From contig CM029367.1 in NCBI GenBank assembly GCA_017165825.1, forward strand, positions 29,058,096 to 29,122,095: a stretch of DNA of 64,000 nt. Direction: 5' to 3'. The stretch is from Hepsetus odoe (taxonomy: Eukaryota; Chordata; Actinopteri; Characiformes; Hepsetidae). The notes under the pieces were generated by a model that saw only the letters and a list, made by a program, of their open reading frames with translations, did not search any database and was not told the DNA's origin. This document shows, piece after piece, positions 61,580-64,000 of the stretch. The position numbers and the translations under genes were made by a program. The stretch's first letter is position 1; each line of letters starts with the position of its first letter.

Positions 61580-61772
61580 ACATTTACATTAACGGCATTT
61601 AGCAGACACTTTTATCCAGAGCAACTTCATTTCCTAATTCCCGGGACAGTCCCCCTGGAGCAAATTGGGGTTAAGGGGTCTTGTTCTGGAACCCAGTGGT
61701 GGTATTGCTGGAGATTAACCTGCAACCTCTTGGTCCATAGGTGAGTATCCCAACACTAGATCACCACCACCC
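61580..61772 (-). mobile_element. SINE family B, reverse
   Basis: CATTTACATTAACGGCATTTAGCAGACAC, TTATCCAGAGCAACTTC, GGAACCCAGTGGTGG, then CCAACACTAGATCACCACCACC. Confidence 0.8.
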
Positions 61773-61881
61773 AGCTACAAATTGAAAAGCCAGATTGGAG
61801 CAATACACAGTTCTTGCACCGTTCCTGACTGGGATCCGAACCCACCTCTTTCTTGTGATAGAGCTTCAGTCGAAGGTGTTA

Positions 61882-62092
61882 AGCAAAACTTGCATCGGAA
61901 GCTTGTGGGTTCAAACCCCTTACCAGTAGGTTGCCCAGAGGTACCTACGAGCAAGGTACTCGCTTTCATAGCTGCCCACTGCTGCACAGTGTTTGCATGG
62001 GTTAAACGCAGAGGTCCTATTTCGTTAGGTTCACTGTGTGCTGTGCTGTGACCTCGCAATGACAAGAATAGTCACTTTCACTTCACTTTCAT
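61882..62092 (+). mobile_element. SINE family A, head-truncated
   Basis: It starts near TTGCATCGGAAGCTTGTGGG, has B box GGGTTCAAACCCC, and ends GACCTCGCAATGACAAG with CTTTCACTTCACTTTC. Confidence 0.8.
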
Positions 62093-62179
62093 TACTTACC
62101 TTCTTTCGCTTTAGTCTAAAATCCCAGAATCCCCGAAACTGTGACTGTTTTTATAAACCATTAAACCCAGAAGTCCCTG

Positions 62180-62760
62180 CATGTATGTAAAAGGCTGGAC
62201 ACCCCTGGCCAAATGAAACATTGTGGAAAGTAGTTAACGCAAACTTAATTATATGTGAGATGATTAATTAATATGTGGAATTGAACATTTTTAGGGGTAA
62301 AACAGAATGTAAAAGTGGCGTGTGCGTAAGTATACCCCTTTATTTAGTATTTAGTCAACTTTTTCTGAAATTAGAGCCTCCATATGTTTCTTGTAAACTT
62401 AATAAAAATGTGGGCTTGATACATTCATGCATGTGCAAGATGTAGTCGCAAATGTTCGGCTGTTTTACATCCAGAACACAATCTAGAACACAAAGGTCCA
62501 TTTTAGGGGTGTGATTTACATCACAGACTTGTGATGTTCGAACGTTTTTCTTCTTCAGTTTCTTTCCTGATTGTGGGGCTTTTGCTAGAAGGTTTGGATA
62601 ATAATATAGCCAAAGAGTTCCCGTTTGGTTTCCTCAGACCAGCAGACATTTTATCAATGTTCTGATGATGCATGTTGATCATCATTCATTCATTAGTCCT
62701 GTGCCAGTCTTTTAAAGTCTTCTCGTGCTTTGTTTGAGGTGATTATGTTTAGTAGCAGAG
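62180..62760 (-). mobile_element. Degenerate Tc1-like transposon relic
   Basis: On the minus strand a short frame near 62590-62650 reads WSEETKRELFG, resembling the conserved WSDETK..LFG catalytic region of Tc1 transposases. Flanking sequence (GTGCGTAAGTATACCCCTTTA) resembles the terminal parts of such elements. Limits are approximate and the element is inactive. Confidence 0.4.
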
Positions 62761-64000
62761 AGTCCATCAGCCGATAGGTAGCTGATGAGAGTAAACACTC
62801 TCAGAGGCTGAAGGACCTTGTAATTTATTAGGCTCTGGACAGAATGAAATTCTGCCTTCATATATCAATCAGATGGAATGCTCATTATAATAATGAATGA
62901 GGACCACCCACGCCAGCACAATTTATTCCGAGAATGGTACTGTTGCATTGTCTCTTCTTGGAGCCAATCAAAATGGTGTAAAGGGGGAGGAGGGGTGATG
63001 GGGTATATTTTAGTTTATACACTATCTGTGGCATGAATCATATCATTTTCATTTGGAAAGGTTTTCTTTTTCTCCCCCAAAGGGCCCTTGCCTGGCTATC
63101 TTTCATAAACAGTGTAACCCTGTACTGAGTAAACATGACGAGCCTGTATACTAAATATTTCCACGACTCGGATGGTTGGAGAAGTATGTTATAATATTGT
63201 GTGCTTGGCCTGAAGAGTTATTCTTACAGATAATGGTTGTAGGTGGAAAGACAATGGAAAAAATGGACTATTTGTATCATTAATTCTTTATTTACATTTC
63301 CTTCTCCACAAAAAATGGTCTTTATTTCGAGAGAAGTAACGTGTAATCATTTGGAGACTACAGTGCATGCAAATGCACTGAGATGTCCAGCTGAGGACCA
63401 AGTTAACGGCTGATGAAGTTTCCATCCATGACAGTCCCTTGGTTTTATATCTGGTCCTGTCACGCCCATGACTGTGCAACGTATTCTGTTACCTCATGTG
63501 TTTATATGACTGAGTCATCGAGGACTACCACTGCAGTGTGTGTGGCCGTGGATGAGGAATTCTGATATTCCCTTCTGTACACACTCGCTGATGAAGCTAT
63601 AGACTCTAGCACATTTTCAACGCTGACCTTTTACCTTAAATTAAAGACAGCTTTCGTTAAAAACACATGAGTAAACCTAACTAGAGGTATCCTTTTCTAC
63701 TTTCTGCTTTTGAACCATACAGCGTGTTTCCTTTTTTACTTAAACTGACCCAACTCTAACCCAACTGCTTTCCTTCAACTACCGTATTCACTTCACAAAC
63801 TATGTGGCTTCCTTTAATGCTCCACTTGAATACAATCTAAACTGCCCTTTTTCACATAAAACCCAGATTGGAAAACTTTATATTTGATCTTTCATGATCT
63901 CGTACCATTTTGCATCACACTCAGCAGGCTGGCAGAAATGGGGTTCAAGGACTGAGCTCTCAGTGAAAAAAGGCATCGAAAGGAGGCTTAATGTTCCACT
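62761..64000. other. 3' intergenic sequence with enhancer-like block, no gene seen
   Basis: The stretch at 62870-63180 is repeat-free, AT-rich, and contains homeodomain-like TAAT cores and a Gli nonamer. The rest (63240-64000) shows no exon or repeat I can name. Confidence 0.4.
62902..62910 (-). promoter_or_regulatory. Exact Gli-binding consensus GACCACCCA
   Basis: GACCACCCA on + is TGGGTGGTC on -, a perfect match to the Gli consensus, 4.8 kb after the hhip stop. hhip is a known Hedgehog/Gli target, so a feedback enhancer is plausible. A nonamer also occurs by chance at roughly one per 130 kb per strand. Confidence 0.35.

Noticed and set aside
1..64000. CRISPR array, phage, operon or other prokaryotic systems
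   Set aside because: The window is clearly vertebrate nuclear DNA. The regular repeats are microsatellites or minisatellites, without conserved direct repeats and unique spacers.

Overview
This is a eukaryotic nuclear window from a bony fish, almost certainly a teleost. The evidence is one vertebrate gene split by canonical GT-AG introns of 0.35 to 10 kb, abundant tRNA-derived SINEs, Tc1/mariner and RTE remnants and foldback elements of types common in fish genomes, and many dinucleotide microsatellites. There are no bacterial operons, phage genes or CRISPR arrays.

The only protein-coding gene I can support is hhip (Hedgehog-interacting protein), complete on the + strand. Thirteen coding exons run from the ATG at 17192 to the TAA at 58067 and join in frame to a 689-residue product, against about 700 in human. 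The product has a signal peptide, a basic and Cys-rich Frizzled/folate-receptor-like N-terminus, a six-bladed beta-propeller carrying the Hedgehog-binding loop, two EGF-like modules and a hydrophobic C-terminus. HHIP sequesters Hedgehog ligands at the cell surface and is itself a Hedgehog/Gli target, which makes it a negative-feedback regulator.

Layout: 1-16800 is intergenic and repeat-rich. It holds SINE fragments, a 1.2-kb degenerate tandem repeat at 955-2125, an RTE-type LINE remnant at 3806-4382, foldback elements and a Tc1 remnant. About 16860-17191 is the GC-rich promoter/5'UTR. The gene fills 17192-58067, with a 3'UTR of about 2.7 kb ending at the AATAAA at 60788. The large introns 1, 2, 4 and 11 contain most of the non-coding sequence, including AT-rich, homeobox-site-rich blocks that look like regulatory DNA. 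From 60810 to 64000 is 3' intergenic sequence with SINEs, a Tc1 relic and an exact Gli consensus nonamer.

No wholly new biological system is evident. The most useful leads are candidate Gli sites and enhancer-like blocks around hhip, the unusual AP-1-heptamer-rich satellite, a SINE sitting 38 bp from a splice acceptor, and a young SINE subfamily.
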